Shown here: positions 18,643-26,961 of the stretch, one piece after another | Numbering within the stretch: the stretch's first letter is position 1 | Layout: every line of letters starts with the position of its first letter | Position numbers and translations under genes: made by a program | Notes under the pieces: model-generated | Seen by the model: the letters and a program-made list of their open reading frames with translations, nothing else | Told to the model about the DNA's origin: nothing | Databases searched by the model: none | Assembly (NCBI GenBank): GCA_913055605.1 | Contig: CAJXKJ010000004.1 | Coordinates: 43,045-107,044 of the forward strand | DNA length: 64,000 nucleotides | Source of the DNA: an uncultured Euryhalocaulis sp. | GTDB taxonomy: Bacteria; Pseudomonadota; Alphaproteobacteria; Caulobacterales; Maricaulaceae | Direction of reading: 5' to 3'

Positions 18643-18671
18643 AAAGGCGGCTCCGGGCGGAGCCGCCTTTT
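18643..18671. terminator. Bidirectional intrinsic terminator
   Basis: A perfect 12-base stem (18643-18654 with 18659-18670) has a four-base loop, an A-run on its left side and a T-run on its right. It lies between the convergent cyclase and repeat-protein genes and can stop transcripts from both. Confidence 0.88.
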
Positions 18672-18692
18672 CCGTCTGAGACGCCTGCGAGA

Positions 18693-19178
18693 CTAGCGTG
18701 CGCGCAGAGCGCCGCGCACGTTGGCGTTCGCGTCCACGCGGGCCGCGTTCTCGACCCAGACCCATCCGCGATCCTCGACATAGAGATAGGACCCGTTGTC
18801 GTAATCGCGGCGGTCCGAATAGCGCAGGCCGGAGCGCGCATCGGTGCGCGTATAGACGTCGGCCCGCGCGCCCGCATTGGGCTGCACATCGGCCCGCGCG
18901 CCGGCATTGGTCCGGACCTGCGCCCGGGCGCCCGGATTGGCGTCCACGCGGGCGCGCGTCGCGGCGTCGACGCCGCTGCGCGCCGCGCCGGTGGCGCCGC
19001 GGGCCGCAGCGCCCACATCCGCGCCGACATTGCCGGCGACGCCGGCGCCGACCGGACCGCCCGCCACATTGCCCGTCAGGCCGCCGCCCACATTGCCGTT
19101 CAGCACCTGGGCGCTCGCGCCGCCCGCGGCCGCCAGGCTGGCGGCGCCGATGGCGGCGATCAGAAATTCCTTACGCAT
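18693..19178 (-). CDS. Secreted low-complexity repeat protein
   Basis: The protein has 161 residues from the ATG at 19178, which follows GGGAGAG; an upstream in-frame ATG would add an Arg-rich stretch without a signal. A Sec signal peptide ends near ASA-Q (residue 24). A Gly/Val/Asn-rich region follows (NVGGG, GNVAGG, GNVGAD), then imperfect ten-residue repeats of the form NxGARAxV at about residues 75-110 and a short folded end with YLYVEDRGWVWVE. The composition suggests an extended periplasmic or surface protein. I do not recognise the family. Transcription ends at the shared terminator. Confidence 0.72.
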   Translation of the reverse strand: MRKEFLIAAIGAASLAAAGGASAQVLNGNVGGGLTGNVAGGPVGAGVAGNVGADVGAAARGATGAARSGVDAATRARVDANPGARAQVRTNAGARADVQPNAGARADVYTRTDARSGLRYSDRRDYDNGSYLYVEDRGWVWVENAARVDANANVRGALRAR

Positions 19179-19345
19179 GAGAACTCTCCCGTATCGGTTG
19201 CGTGTCGTTGATCCAGCGGTCTTTCGCCGCCTTCGGAGAGGTAAACGTTCCGGCCGCCGGACGGGTTTCACCGCCCGCTGTTCCCCTTGGCCCTGCGCGG
19301 AATCCCGCCCTTGCGCGCCGGGCGGGGACGCCCTACCCCCGTCTG

Positions 19346-19729
19346 ATGATCAAGGGTCTGTTGCTGGTCGCGCTCGGCGGCGGCGTGGGCGCCGCGCTGC
19401 GCCATCTGGTGTCGCTGGGCGCCCTGCGCGCGCTCGGGCCGAACTGGCCCTGGGGCACCATGACGGTGAACATCCTGGGCAGCCTGCTGATGGGCCTGCT
19501 GGTCGGCTGGCTGGCCCTGCGCGTGGACGGCGGCCGCGACCTGCGCCTGCTTCTGGCGACCGGCGCGCTCGGCGGCTTCACCACCTTCTCCGCTTTCTCG
19601 CTGGAAACCGCCTTGATGATCGAACGGCGGGCCTTCGCGGCCGCGGGGGCCTATGCCGGCCTGTCTGTCCTGCTCTGCGTCACGGCCCTGTTCGCCGGCC
19701 TGATGACGGCGCGCCGCATTTTCGGATGA
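19346..19729 (+). CDS. crcB: Fluoride exporter CrcB/FluC
   Basis: The protein has 127 residues, the normal length for single-domain Fluc channels, which act as antiparallel dimers to let fluoride out across the inner membrane. Family motifs are present: GGGVGAALRH near the start, the NILGS segment, and GALGGFTTFSAFS, which carries the pore phenylalanines. There are four membrane helices. I chose the ATG at 19346 over an upstream in-frame ATG because the family begins at MIKGLLLVALGGG. The stop overlaps the start of the next gene (ATGA). No fluoride riboswitch is recognisable upstream. Confidence 0.93.
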   Translation: MIKGLLLVALGGGVGAALRHLVSLGALRALGPNWPWGTMTVNILGSLLMGLLVGWLALRVDGGRDLRLLLATGALGGFTTFSAFSLETALMIERRAFAAAGAYAGLSVLLCVTALFAGLMTARRIFG

Positions 19730-20706
19730 GCGTCCGCACCGACACCGTCGCGCCGGACGAGGCCGGCGTCCGGCTGGACCGCTGGTTCCGCCGCCGCTTC
19801 CCGGACCTGACCCAGGGCCGGATCGAGAAGCTGCTGCGCACCGGCCAGATCCGCGTCGACGGCGCCCGCGCCAAGTCCAACACGCGGCTGGAAGCGGGCC
19901 AGGAGATCCGCATCCCGCCGCTGGGCGACCCCGCCCCGGCGCCCTCCGGCGACGCGGTGTCGGATAAGGACGCCGCCTTTGTCCGCTCCCTCGTCCTGTA
20001 CGAAGACGACGCGCTGATCGCGCTGAACAAGCCCTCCGGCCTCGCGGTCCAGGGCGGCAGCGGCCAGACCCGGCATCTGGACGGCATGCTGCCGGCGCTC
20101 GCCCGCAAGGGGGAGACGCCGCGCCTGGTTCACCGGCTGGACCGGGACACCAGCGGCGTTCTGGTCGTGGCGAAGTCCGCCTCCGCCGCCGCGGACCTCG
20201 CCCGCCTGTTCCGCTCGCGCGACGTGAAGAAGACCTATTGGGCCATCGTCCTCGGCGCGCCGCGCCCGCCGGAGGGGGAGATTTCCGGCTTCCTGCGCAA
20301 GAGCGCCGGCGGCGCCGAGGGGCGGGAGCAGATGAATCTCGCCCGCCACGGCGACGACGACGCGCGCCACGCCCGCACCTTCTATTCGGTGATCGAGGAA
20401 GCCGGCCGCAAGGCCAGCTGGGTCGCCCTGCGCCCCGTCACCGGCCGCACCCACCAGCTGCGCGTCCATATGGCGGAGCTCGGCTACGCCATCGCCGGCG
20501 ACCGCAAATATGTCTGCGACCGGCCGACGCCCGACGCGCTGGAGGGCCGGCTGCAGCTGCACGCCCGTCAGATCGTGCTGCCGCGCCCGGGCGGGCCGCT
20601 CACCCTCACCGCGCCGCCGCCGCCGCATATGGTCCAGGCCTTCGCCGCGCTCGGCTTCGACGAGGCCGCCTTCAAGGGCGATCCGTTCGCCGGGATGGAC
20701 CGGTGA
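19726..20706 (+). CDS. RluC/RluD-family 23S rRNA pseudouridine synthase
   Basis: The protein has 326 residues. An N-terminal S4 RNA-binding domain (about 12-75) is followed by a pseudouridine synthase domain with the signature HRLDRDTSG (136-144); Asp139 is the expected catalytic residue. The family isomerises uridines in large-subunit rRNA; by length and S4 domain this is RluC-like, but the target positions cannot be read. The start overlaps the crcB stop by four bases and the next gene overlaps its stop, so the three genes are translationally coupled. Confidence 0.92.
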   Translation: MSVRTDTVAPDEAGVRLDRWFRRRFPDLTQGRIEKLLRTGQIRVDGARAKSNTRLEAGQEIRIPPLGDPAPAPSGDAVSDKDAAFVRSLVLYEDDALIALNKPSGLAVQGGSGQTRHLDGMLPALARKGETPRLVHRLDRDTSGVLVVAKSASAAADLARLFRSRDVKKTYWAIVLGAPRPPEGEISGFLRKSAGGAEGREQMNLARHGDDDARHARTFYSVIEEAGRKASWVALRPVTGRTHQLRVHMAELGYAIAGDRKYVCDRPTPDALEGRLQLHARQIVLPRPGGPLTLTAPPPPHMVQAFAALGFDEAAFKGDPFAGMDR

Positions 20707-21395
20707 AGCGCTTCTACAAACACGCCGGCGTCCAACAGGACGGCGGCGCCTGGGCCGTCGCGCTGGACGGCCGGCCCGTCCGCACGCCCGGCGGCGGAAC
20801 GCTCGCTCTGCCGACCTCCGCCGCGGCCGATCTCCTCGCCGCCGAATGGGAGGGCCAGGGCGACGAAGTCGATCCCCACGCGATGCCCCTCACCCGTCTG
20901 GTCAATGTCGCGCTCGACCGGACGCCGCAGACGCGGGAGGGCGTGGCGGACGAGATCGCCCGCTATGGCCAGACCGACGCGATCTGCCATCTGGCCGACG
21001 CGCCCGAGGGGCTGCAGGCGCGTCAGGACGCCGCCTGGACGCCCTTGCGCGACTGGGCGCACGGCGAACTGGGCGTGGAGCTGAAAGCGGTTTGCGGCGT
21101 GCTCGCCGCCGATCAGCCCGAAGCCTCCCTCGCCCGCATCCGCACGCTGGCGCTGGAGCTGGACGACGTCCGCCTCACCGCCCTGGCCCACGCCACGGCT
21201 CTGCTCGGCTCCGCCATTCTGGCCTTCGCGCTGCTGCGCGGCCGGCTGGACGCGGTCGCCGCCAACGCCGCCGCGACGCTGGAGGCCGCCTGGCAGGCCG
21301 AACAATGGGGCGAGGACGCGGAGGCCGCGAACCGCGCCGCGCAGGTTCTGGCGGAGATTATCGCCGTGGAAAACCTATTGAAGGCAATGGCTTAG
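20703..21395 (+). CDS. ATP12-family F1-ATPase assembly chaperone
   Basis: The protein has 230 residues with a GTG start overlapping the upstream stop (GTGA). It matches the ATP12 family of alphaproteobacteria and mitochondria: RFYKHAGV near the start, LDGRPVRTP, the MPLTRL segment and a helical C-terminal half. In mitochondria ATP12 binds F1 alpha before assembly; bacterial copies are presumed to help ATP synthase assembly. Coupling to an rRNA pseudouridine synthase gene is a positional fact without an evident functional link. Confidence 0.92.
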   Translation: MKRFYKHAGVQQDGGAWAVALDGRPVRTPGGGTLALPTSAAADLLAAEWEGQGDEVDPHAMPLTRLVNVALDRTPQTREGVADEIARYGQTDAICHLADAPEGLQARQDAAWTPLRDWAHGELGVELKAVCGVLAADQPEASLARIRTLALELDDVRLTALAHATALLGSAILAFALLRGRLDAVAANAAATLEAAWQAEQWGEDAEAANRAAQVLAEIIAVENLLKAMA

Positions 21396-21464
21396 GGGGC
21401 AGGCAACCGCCGATTAACGCTCTTTCGGCTACAAGCCGGAAAACGGGTGAAAACGGTGGGGCTC

Positions 21465-22361
21465 ATGTCCGGGACTGCGCGGCCAATCATCATCAAGAAG
21501 ATCAAGAAGGGCGGCGGCCATGGCCACCATGGCGGCGCCTGGAAGGTCGCCTATGCGGACTTCGTGACTGCGATGATGGCCTTCTTCCTGCTGATGTGGC
21601 TCATCAACACGACCACGCCGGAACAGAAGCGCGGTATCGCCGACTATTTCGCCCCGGCCAGCGTCAGCGCCTCCCAGTCCGGCTCCGGCTCCATCCTCGG
21701 CGGAACGGTGCTGGGCGAGGACGGCACGCGCGGCAACGGCTCGTCGGCGGTGATCGAACGCATGGCCCCCGACTCCCAGGCCGAGTCCAACGACAACGAC
21801 ACCCAGCGCGCGATGGAGGACGAGGACACCGCCCGCACCGCCGCGCAGCAGGCCCAGGCCCAGGCCGAGGAAGCCAGCTTCGAAAGCGCCGCGATGTCCC
21901 TGCGTCAGGCGATGCAGGACATGCCGGAACTGGCGGAACTGTCCAAACACCTGCTCATCGACGAAACGCCCGAAGGCCTGCGCATCCAGATCGTGGACCA
22001 GGAAGGCCGGCCGATGTTCCAGCCCGGCTCCGCCGAGCCGATGGAGCGCGCCCGCGTGCTGCTGCGCGCGGTGGGCCAGGTCGCCGCCCGCCTGCCGAAC
22101 CGGGTCACCGTGTCCGGCCATACCGACGCCGGCCCCTCGCCCGCGCCGTCCTACACGAACTGGGAGCTGTCCTCCGACCGCGCCAATACCTCCCGCCGCC
22201 TGCTGGAGGAATCGGGGCTGCCGGCCGACCGCATCTATCAGGTCTCCGGCAAGGCGGGCTCCGAACCGCTGTTTCCGGACGACCCCTATGGCTCCGGCAA
22301 CCGCCGCATCTCCATCGTGCTGCTGCGCGAGGCGCCGGTCCTGCCGCCGGGCATTCGCTAG
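21465..22361 (+). CDS. motB: Flagellar motor stator protein MotB
   Basis: The protein has 298 residues from the ATG at 21465 (GGTGGGG upstream); a GTG six codons earlier is also possible. A basic N-terminus is followed by the single membrane helix of MotB with YADFVTAMMAFFLLMWL; Asp32 is the proton-binding residue. Residues about 90-150 form a Gln/Glu/Ala-rich linker. The OmpA-like peptidoglycan-binding domain lies at about 150-290 with VTVSGHTDAG and LSSDRAN. It works with MotA, which is not encoded next to it here. A TTAAC half-site lies about 50 bases upstream. Confidence 0.93.
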   Translation: MSGTARPIIIKKIKKGGGHGHHGGAWKVAYADFVTAMMAFFLLMWLINTTTPEQKRGIADYFAPASVSASQSGSGSILGGTVLGEDGTRGNGSSAVIERMAPDSQAESNDNDTQRAMEDEDTARTAAQQAQAQAEEASFESAAMSLRQAMQDMPELAELSKHLLIDETPEGLRIQIVDQEGRPMFQPGSAEPMERARVLLRAVGQVAARLPNRVTVSGHTDAGPSPAPSYTNWELSSDRANTSRRLLEESGLPADRIYQVSGKAGSEPLFPDDPYGSGNRRISIVLLREAPVLPPGIR

Positions 22362-22427
22362 GGGCCGTCTGCGTCCCGTCCATTCAATTGCTTGCCGCCT
22401 CCGGGCTGCGTGATAGCGTCAGCGCAT

Positions 22428-22463
22428 AAGAGCAGGCGCGGCGGAACCCGCCGCCCTGCTCTT
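22428..22463 (+). terminator. Long imperfect hairpin between motB and the SLC13 gene
   Basis: AAGAGCAGG pairs with CCTGCTCTT (22428-22436 with 22455-22463), with an inner CGGCGG/CCGCCG stem. No T-run follows, so it may be a Rho-type or structural end for motB, or a leader element of the transporter. Confidence 0.45.
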
Positions 22464-22517
22464 GGTGTGTAACGGGCGGATTCGCGAAAACATCGCGAAG
22501 ATCGCCGCTGGCGGGGG

Positions 22518-24341
22518 ATGGAAATGATCCTGGGGGGCGATCCGGCGATGTGGGCCATTCTGGCCGCCATCGGCGCGATCATCATCCTGTACGCGACGGA
22601 GCGCTATCCGATCGAGCTGGTCTCGGTCGGCGCGGTTGCGTTCTTCCTCGTCTTTTTCCAGGTCTTCCCGCAGCCGGGCATGGAGCCCGGAACCCTGCTG
22701 GAGGGCTTCGCCAACCCGGCCCTGATCTCCATTCTGGGGCTGCTGGTGATCGGCCAGGGCATCTTCCAGACCGGCGCGCTGGACACCGTCTCGCGCCGCC
22801 TGACCGCGCTCTACGACGCCCGGCCGACGGTCACGATCGTCACGGTTTTCGCGCTGGTCTTCGTCATTTCGGCGTTCATCAACAACACGCCGGTCGTGGT
22901 GATGTTCATCCCGGTGATGGCGGCCATCGCCCATCGCCGCCGCCGCTCGCCGTCGCGGCTGATGATCCCGCTGTCCTATATCTGCATCATGGCCGGCGCG
23001 ACGACGCTGATCGGCTCGTCCACCAACCTTCTGGTCTCCGACTCCCTGCGCCAGCTCGAAGGCGTCTCGCTCGACTTCTTCGATCCCGCCATCCCCGGCC
23101 TGCTGCTGGCGGCCGTTGGCGTGCTCTATCTGGTGACGCTCGGCCGCCTGCTGCTGCCCCACCGCGCGACCATGGAGTCGGAGCTGTCCGGCTCCGGCGG
23201 CAAGCAGTTCATCGCCCAATTGGAAGTCACGCCCGGCCACCCGCTGGAGGGCAAGAGCGCCGTCGCCGGCCTGTTCCCGGCCCTGCCCAATGTCATCGTC
23301 CGCATGATCCAGCGCGGAGAACGCGCGCTGCTGCCGCCCTTCGACAATATCGAGCTGCAGACCGGCGACGTGGTGATCATGGGCGCTACGCGCACCAGCC
23401 TGGAGGAGTTGCTGTCCTCCCATCCCGAATATATGCGCGGCATGATCCGCAGCGGCGACACGGCGCTGGAGGAGGAACGCGGCGCCCCGCTGGTGATGTC
23501 GGAGGGCGTGGTCGCCCCGGCCAGCCGTTTCGCCGGCCGCACGATCCAGCAGATCGGCTTCCGCTACCAGACCGGCTGTCTGGTGCTGGGCGTCCAGCGG
23601 CGCAGCCGCATGCTGCGCGGCCGAATGGAGGACATCCGGCTGGAGGCCGGGGACGTCCTGCTGCTGTTCGGCCCGGAATCGGCGATGCGCTCGCTGCGCG
23701 CCAATCGCGACGTCATCGTCATGGAATGGGCCACGCGCGACGTACCGGACGTGCGCCGCGCCTGGCTCGCCCGGGTGATCTTCGCCGGCGTGATCCTGGC
23801 CGCCGCCACGGGCGTGGCGCCCATCGTGGTCGCCGCGGTCGTCGGCGCGGCGGCGATGATCGCCACCGGCTGCCTGAACGTGCGCCAGGCCGCCCGCTCG
23901 GTCGATATCCGCATCTTCACCCTGATCGGGGCGGCCTTCGCCATGGGCGCGGCGCTGCAGGCGACCGGCGGCGCGGTCTATCTGGCCGGGCTGGTCGTGG
24001 CCGCCGCGGCCGATTACGGCCCGGCCGTCCTGCTGTCCGCGCTGTTCCTGCTGGTCATGCTGATGACCAATATCGTGTCGAACAGCGCCACCGCGATCCT
24101 GTTCGCCCCCGTGGCGGTCAGCGCCGCCTCCATGGTCGGCGCCGACCCCCGGCCCTTCGTCCTGACCGTCCTGTTCGGGGCGAATTGCTGTTTCATCACC
24201 CCGATCGCCTATCAGACGAATCTGCTGGTCATGGGCCCGGGACACTACAGATTCAGTGACTTCCTGCGCGTCGGCGGGCCGTTGGCCATTCTGATCTGGA
24301 TTGCCTACAGCCTCTTCGCGCCCTGGTATTTCGGGCTATAG
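22518..24341 (+). CDS. SLC13-family permease with two central RCK_C (TrkA-C) domains
   Basis: The protein has 607 residues. Membrane segments flank the centre (about 10-215 and 410-607), with the family signature SAFINNTPVVV and a second copy MTNIVSNSATA. Between them, two RCK_C domains (about 225-305 and 315-395) each contain a TGDVVIMG or AGDVLLLFG strand. This layout is known for divalent-anion/sodium symporters of the SLC13/CitT group, often linked to sulfate or dicarboxylates; the substrate is undetermined. A second ATG two codons in (22524) is better spaced from GGGGG and may be the true start. Confidence 0.88.
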   Translation: MEMILGGDPAMWAILAAIGAIIILYATERYPIELVSVGAVAFFLVFFQVFPQPGMEPGTLLEGFANPALISILGLLVIGQGIFQTGALDTVSRRLTALYDARPTVTIVTVFALVFVISAFINNTPVVVMFIPVMAAIAHRRRRSPSRLMIPLSYICIMAGATTLIGSSTNLLVSDSLRQLEGVSLDFFDPAIPGLLLAAVGVLYLVTLGRLLLPHRATMESELSGSGGKQFIAQLEVTPGHPLEGKSAVAGLFPALPNVIVRMIQRGERALLPPFDNIELQTGDVVIMGATRTSLEELLSSHPEYMRGMIRSGDTALEEERGAPLVMSEGVVAPASRFAGRTIQQIGFRYQTGCLVLGVQRRSRMLRGRMEDIRLEAGDVLLLFGPESAMRSLRANRDVIVMEWATRDVPDVRRAWLARVIFAGVILAAATGVAPIVVAAVVGAAAMIATGCLNVRQAARSVDIRIFTLIGAAFAMGAALQATGGAVYLAGLVVAAAADYGPAVLLSALFLLVMLMTNIVSNSATAILFAPVAVSAASMVGADPRPFVLTVLFGANCCFITPIAYQTNLLVMGPGHYRFSDFLRVGGPLAILIWIAYSLFAPWYFGL

Positions 24342-24392
24342 GCCGTCTCGGCTAGACTTGCCCGGCAACGCAAGGATGAATCGGCCGAACCC

Positions 24393-25175
24393 GTGACCCG
24401 GCATTTCGACACCCGGTCCATGCAGTTCTTTATCACGCGCCCCGGCGCGTGCCCGTACCTGCCCGGCCGGGCCGAGCGTAAGGTCTTCACCCATCTGGAC
24501 AGCGCGACCGGCCCCGGCATGGTCGACGCCATGACCCGGGCGGGCTTCCGCCGCTCCCAGAACGTCATCTACCGCCCCGCCTGCGAGGCCTGCGACGCCT
24601 GCGTGTCCGCGCGCGTGCCGGCCCGGGGCTTCGTTCCCTCGCGCAGCCAGCGCCGCGTCCTGCGCCGCAACGAAGACGTTCTGGTCACCGAGGAGACCGC
24701 GGAGGCGACCGCCGAACAGTTCGCCCTGCTGAAGCGCTATCTCGCCGAACGCCATCGCGGCGGCGGCATGAACGACATGAATTTCGGCGATTATGTCGCC
24801 ATGATCGAAGGGGCCTGGGCGCGCTCGCGGATTTTTGAATACCGTCTTCCGGGCGAGGGCCGGGCCAAGGGTCCGCTGATCGGCGCGGCGCTGACGGATC
24901 TGGTCTCCGACGGCCTGTCCATGGTCTACAGCTTCTTCGAGCCGGGCATGACGCGCCGCAGCTTTGGCTCCTACATCATCCTGCACCATCTGCGGGAAAC
25001 CTTGGCCAGGGGCGGCTCTTACGTTTATCTGGGCTATTGGGTGCCGGGCAGTCCGAAAATGGACTACAAGGCCCGCTTCCGGCCGCTACAGATTCTCGGA
25101 TCCGACGGCTGGATCGAGCAAGAACAAGACTGCGCAAAAGGGGGGGCAGCAAATGGACAGAAGGACGTTCCTTAA
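24393..25175 (+). CDS. bpt: Aspartate/glutamate leucyltransferase (Bpt), ATE1-like
   Basis: The protein has 260 residues with a GTG start chosen because the family begins shortly before QFFITRPGACPYLPGR; an ATG nine codons later lacks a ribosome site. Bpt transfers leucine from leucyl-tRNA to proteins with N-terminal Asp or Glu, marking them for ClpAP via ClpS (N-end rule). Conserved features are CPYLPGRAERKVFTHL, the YRPACEACDAC cysteine cluster, and GYWVPGSPKMDYKARF in the acyl-CoA N-acyltransferase-like fold. The last 23 bases overlap the start of the TRAP substrate-binding gene in another frame. Confidence 0.92.
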   Translation: MTRHFDTRSMQFFITRPGACPYLPGRAERKVFTHLDSATGPGMVDAMTRAGFRRSQNVIYRPACEACDACVSARVPARGFVPSRSQRRVLRRNEDVLVTEETAEATAEQFALLKRYLAERHRGGGMNDMNFGDYVAMIEGAWARSRIFEYRLPGEGRAKGPLIGAALTDLVSDGLSMVYSFFEPGMTRRSFGSYIILHHLRETLARGGSYVYLGYWVPGSPKMDYKARFRPLQILGSDGWIEQEQDCAKGGAANGQKDVP

Positions 25176-26286
25176 GACGGGGGCCGTGGGCGCCGGCGCC
25201 GCGGCGCTTGCCGCGTGTTCCGAGGGCGAACAGGCCGCCGCCGCGGGAGCCGACGCTCCGTCCCGGCCGCGCCAGGCCCGCCGCCTGTCCATGGTCACCA
25301 CCTGGCCGCCGAATTTCCCCGGCCTTGGCGACATGGCCCTGCGCACCGCCCAGATGATCGGCGAACTGACCCAAGGCTCGCTGGACGTGCGCGTCTATGC
25401 GGACGGGGAGCTGGTTCCGGCGCTGGAATCCTTCGACGCGGTCTCCACCGGCGCGGCGGACATGTATCACGGCGCTGAATATTACTGGCAGGGCAAGGCC
25501 AAGGGCTTTTCCTTCTTCACCGCCGTGCCGATGGGCCTGACCGCGAACGAAATGTTCGCTTGGCACCATTTCGGCGGCGGCAAGGAGCTGCACCAGGAGC
25601 TGTCGGCCCAGTTCAACATCATCGCCTTCCCGGCCGGCAACACGACCCACCAGATGGGCGGCTGGTTCAAGAAGGAAATCAACTCGCTGGAAGACTTCCG
25701 CGGCCTGCGGATGCGTATTCCGGGCCTGGGCGGCGACGTCATCCAGCAGCTGGGCGCGACCACCGTCACCCTGCCCGGCGGCGAAATCTTCCAGTCTCTG
25801 CAATCGGGCGCCATCGACGCCAGCGAATGGGTCGGGCCGTGGAACGACCTGGCCTTCGGCCTGTACCGCGTCGCGCCGTATTATTACGGCCCGGGCTTCC
25901 ACGAGCCCGGCTCCGGCCTGCATTGCGGCGTCAATCTGGACGTCTGGAACTCGCTGACCGAGTTCGAGCAACTGGCCATCCAGCGCGCCTGCGACTGGGC
26001 GACCCATATGTCGATCGCCGAATACAGCCACCAGAACGCCGCGGCCCTGCAGACGCTGGCGAACGAGCACGGCGTCACCGTCCGCTCCTTCCCCGATGAC
26101 GTCTGGGCGCGGCTGGAGGAGGCCTCGATGGACGTGGTGTCCACGATCGGAAATTCCGACCCCCTGACCAAGCGCATCTACGACTCCTATATGGCGGCGC
26201 GCGAGCGCTCCATGCTGTGGGCGTCGGTCTCGGACGGTCCGTATCTCCGCTTCCGCCGCCAGGGCGGCGACGCCGCGCCGCAATGA
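25153..26286 (+). CDS. TRAP transporter substrate-binding lipoprotein (DctP family, Tat signal)
   Basis: The protein has 377 residues. The N-terminus DRRTFLK matches a twin-arginine signal and is followed by lipobox LAAC with Cys22, so it is probably exported folded and lipid-anchored. The body is a TakP/DctP solute receptor: the TWPPNFPGLGD start, MRIPGLGGDVIQQLGATTVTLPGGEIFQSLQSGAIDASEW hinge region (given in part), and a WNDLAFGL segment. This subgroup commonly binds 2-oxo acids as metal complexes; the ligand here is inferred only. It overlaps bpt and is coupled to the small permease gene. Confidence 0.92.
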   Translation: MDRRTFLKTGAVGAGAAALAACSEGEQAAAAGADAPSRPRQARRLSMVTTWPPNFPGLGDMALRTAQMIGELTQGSLDVRVYADGELVPALESFDAVSTGAADMYHGAEYYWQGKAKGFSFFTAVPMGLTANEMFAWHHFGGGKELHQELSAQFNIIAFPAGNTTHQMGGWFKKEINSLEDFRGLRMRIPGLGGDVIQQLGATTVTLPGGEIFQSLQSGAIDASEWVGPWNDLAFGLYRVAPYYYGPGFHEPGSGLHCGVNLDVWNSLTEFEQLAIQRACDWATHMSIAEYSHQNAAALQTLANEHGVTVRSFPDDVWARLEEASMDVVSTIGNSDPLTKRIYDSYMAARERSMLWASVSDGPYLRFRRQGGDAAPQ

Positions 26287-26957
26287 CGGCCTATCAGTTC
26301 TGGTCCGTCATCGGCGCGGGTCTCGGCTGGATCGGCTGGGCGCTTTCGCCGCTGCTTCTGCTGCCTCTGGCCGGCCTGATCGCGCCGCGCCCGCTGGCGG
26401 AGCCTTTGGGCTTCCTGTCGCGGGCGGCGGACAACATCAATCTCGCCGTCGGCTGGGCCAGCAAATGGTTCGCCGTCGCCCTGCTCGGTCTGGTCTGTTG
26501 GATCGTGGTGGAGCGCTATGTCTTCGGCCTCGGCTCCACCAAGACGCAGGAGGCCGTGCTGTATCTGCACGCGCTGCTGTTCATGCTGGCGGCCGGGGTC
26601 ACCCTGCTGGCCGGCGGCCATGTCCGGGTGGACCTGATCTATACCCGTCTGGGTCCGAAGGGGCGCGCGGCGACCGATTTCGCGGGCTGCTACCTGTTCC
26701 TGATGCCCGTCTGCATCCTGATCCTGCGCGAGGCCGCGCCCTATATCGCGGCCAGCTGGCGGGTCTGGGAGGGCAGCCGGGAAAATCTGGGCCTGCCTTA
26801 CGTCTATCTTCTGAAAACCCTGGTGCCGGTGTTCGCCATTCTGCTGCTGGTCCAGGCCTTCAGCATGGCGGCCAAGTGCGCCCTGATCCTGCGCGACCGG
26901 CTCAGCCCGTCGGAGCGGGGAGAGAACGCCCACGCACACGCTGAGGGCGCGGCCTGA
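26283..26957 (+). CDS. TRAP transporter small permease (DctQ type)
   Basis: The protein has 224 residues. The ATG at 26283 overlaps the upstream stop (ATGA); an upstream in-frame start would lie inside the receptor gene. It has an extra N-terminal helix (about 8-33), then the four DctQ helices with CWIVVERYVFG and GGHVRVDLIY. It forms the small membrane subunit of the sodium-driven TRAP complex. It is followed by the large subunit four bases later. Confidence 0.9.
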   Translation: MTAYQFWSVIGAGLGWIGWALSPLLLLPLAGLIAPRPLAEPLGFLSRAADNINLAVGWASKWFAVALLGLVCWIVVERYVFGLGSTKTQEAVLYLHALLFMLAAGVTLLAGGHVRVDLIYTRLGPKGRAATDFAGCYLFLMPVCILILREAAPYIAASWRVWEGSRENLGLPYVYLLKTLVPVFAILLLVQAFSMAAKCALILRDRLSPSERGENAHAHAEGAA

Positions 26958-26961
26958 TCCG

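Noticed and set aside
19180..19345. Fluoride riboswitch before crcB
   Set aside because: The conserved crcB-motif core sequences could not be found in this stretch.
21413..21430. CtrA box upstream of motB
   Set aside because: Only one TTAA half-site is present; the second half at seven-base spacing reads TCGG.
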